Part shown: positions 62,693 through 64,000 of the stretch, piece after piece
Layout of the letters: each line of letters starts with the position of its first letter
Position numbering within the stretch: the stretch's first letter is position 1
NCBI GenBank assembly: GCA_947034885.2
Contig: OX344750.2
Span: 15,556,053-15,620,052, forward strand
Direction: 5' to 3'
DNA from: Thuidium tamariscinum
Taxonomy: Eukaryota; Streptophyta; Bryopsida; Hypnales; Thuidiaceae
Length of the DNA: 64,000 bases
The notes under the pieces: generated by a model
Told to the model about the DNA's origin: nothing
What the model saw: only the letters and a program-made list of their open reading frames with translations
The model's database searches: none
Program-made: the position numbers and the translations under genes

Positions 62693-64000
62693 TTTCAGTT
62701 ACATGAACTATAGCAGTAGATCAGGCTGCCATTGAGAAAGAAAGCTGCAGAGGCACTGAATAGATAGATGGCGATTTTGCCATGCTCACAGATGGATGTG
62801 GACACAGTTGCAGATGGTCATGACAGCATGCAGAGACTTGAGCAGTCAGTAATGTCAGCTCAAAACATTTTTGACTAAACGCTGTTCTTTTAAGCTCCTT
62901 TTGAGCTTTTTCTTTTTCTAGCAATCATATCTTACATTCATGTGTCCTTCTGGTTTCTTGGAGTGTAACCTCGTTGGTGAGGACTATTTCCTCAGCGCAA
63001 GAGCTCAGTGCTTCTTCATAGCAAAACTTACTCTCCGGTTGCCATACCTGGTTGCGGGTTGAGGACTTGGCCATCAATCTAGAGGGGGCTATTTTGGTGA
63101 GTCTTCTTGAGACCCTTGAATTCCTTTTATAATTTTATTCTGCGTGTAAACACGTGAAGTTTATCCATGAAGGATCAAGAAGCTCAAAATGGGCCTCTTT
63201 TTCTTTTAAAGTCATTCTGAGTAGGTAATATGGAGACTTTCTCTTGCCCAAGTGTTTTTCCTTTTTGACCAACACATTCGATTTCTTAAATGATTCTTGT
63301 TCTTGTGATATATAATTTTGGAGACATTTAAGCTATACTTTTCACAATACGGTCTATATCTCGCTGGTCATGACTTAAGAAGATTGCAAGTCAACTGATT
63401 TTGATATTTTGATGAACTTCTCTAAGTGGGCCCTAACACTCTTTGTGCACTTGATATTCTGCAGAACTCAAAATGCTGGAATGGGGTTTGGCATCCTTGG
63501 TTAGGAAAGGGAGTTTTGAAGTCTGACCAATTCAAGGAAATATTGCACGTTGTATGGAGTGTTGACAAGGGGACTTAGCGGCAGCAGCAGTCGCAGGCTT
63601 TGACCATTGCTGATTACTTAGCTTATGATACTGCTACTCTTGTTGAGAACTGAGCTCTTTTGATACCAGATGCTGTTGAGAACGCAGATTATGACCTGTG
63701 GACGCAGGGAACTCTGAAATAGTTTGTTCCGAACTTCTTGGTCCGTATGAGCAATCTTTCGATCTGTTTTGGACTTCTCGTTAGGAAATATCACCTAGGT
63801 GAGCCAAAAAGTATCTTTTGATGATTTCGAATGCACAATACTGGATCAGAGGACGGCAATTTTTCTTCCAGATTTTTATGTTGAGAGTTTCTTGAATGTG
63901 GTGGCTGCAGTGGATGGTGTTGGAAATTATTACGGAGTACTAACTTCCATACAAAAGGTGGTGCTTATGCCGTGATTGTATCATAGCGTGCTTTGAGTAC
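62693..64000 (+). other. 3' UTR and downstream flank of RPOA
   Basis: No gene recognised. Composition stays moderately GC-rich, so much of it may be transcribed. A CTGCAG-ended interval near 63465 is followed by an open stretch of about 38 codons (NSKCWNGVWHPWLGKGVL, then on to a stop) without family match. The window ends before any next gene is clear. Confidence 0.4.

Overview
The window is nuclear DNA of a land plant, most likely a moss. It holds intron-rich genes with GT-AG splice sites and plant-type proteins: a WPP-domain RanGAP, a plastid glycerol-3-phosphate acyltransferase, and VARICOSE. It also holds a nuclear gene for the alpha subunit of the plastid-encoded RNA polymerase (RPOA). 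Relocation of rpoA from plastid to nucleus is known from mosses such as Physcomitrella. Species cannot be named from the sequence alone. Gene islands are moderately GC-rich; the DNA between them is strongly AT-rich, full of short repeats and almost empty of open reading frames.

Layout. 1-9.6 kb: VARICOSE/EDC4, + strand, 13 coding exons, 1549 aa. 16.2-20.5 kb: plastid glycerol-3-phosphate acyltransferase, - strand, 12 exons, 474 aa, with one GC-AG intron and a 90-bp MITE in intron 1. 21.6-35.5 kb: AT-rich desert containing exons of an unidentified PH-domain gene on the - strand (30.5-31.3 kb, with less certain exon-like pieces around it). 35.9-39.4 kb: CSN4, - strand, 13 exons, 401 aa. 43.7-47.8 kb: UAP56/DDX39 RNA helicase, - strand, 11 exons, 425 aa. 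53.9-56.5 kb: RanGAP, - strand, 2 coding exons, 590 aa. 60.25-62.7 kb: RPOA, + strand, 5 exons, 556 aa. I rebuilt each gene exon by exon. In all six, the exon lengths keep one open frame and end close to the normal family length, except RPOA, which is longer.

The main discovery candidate is RPOA. Its alpha-subunit part is one intronless exon, as expected for a gene that came from the plastid. The four upstream exons are not alpha subunit. They read as a shrunken plastid HSP70: a transit peptide, a remnant of the HSP70 N-terminus, then a well-preserved block of the nucleotide-binding domain. They splice in frame to RpoA. The simplest reading is that the transferred rpoA gained promoter, transit peptide and introns by landing in, or recombining with, a duplicated plastid-HSP70 gene, and still carries about 95 residues of HSP70.

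The genes are housekeeping loci without an operon-like link: mRNA decapping scaffold, plastid lipid synthesis, COP9 signalosome, mRNA export, Ran cycle and plastid transcription. Non-genic DNA shows repeated tandem duplications of 80-300 bp (16.4, 19.6-20.2, 40.0-40.4, 52.9-53.1 and 55.5-56.1 kb), several MITE-like inverted repeats and two interspersed repeat families. No rRNA, tRNA or CRISPR array was recognised.
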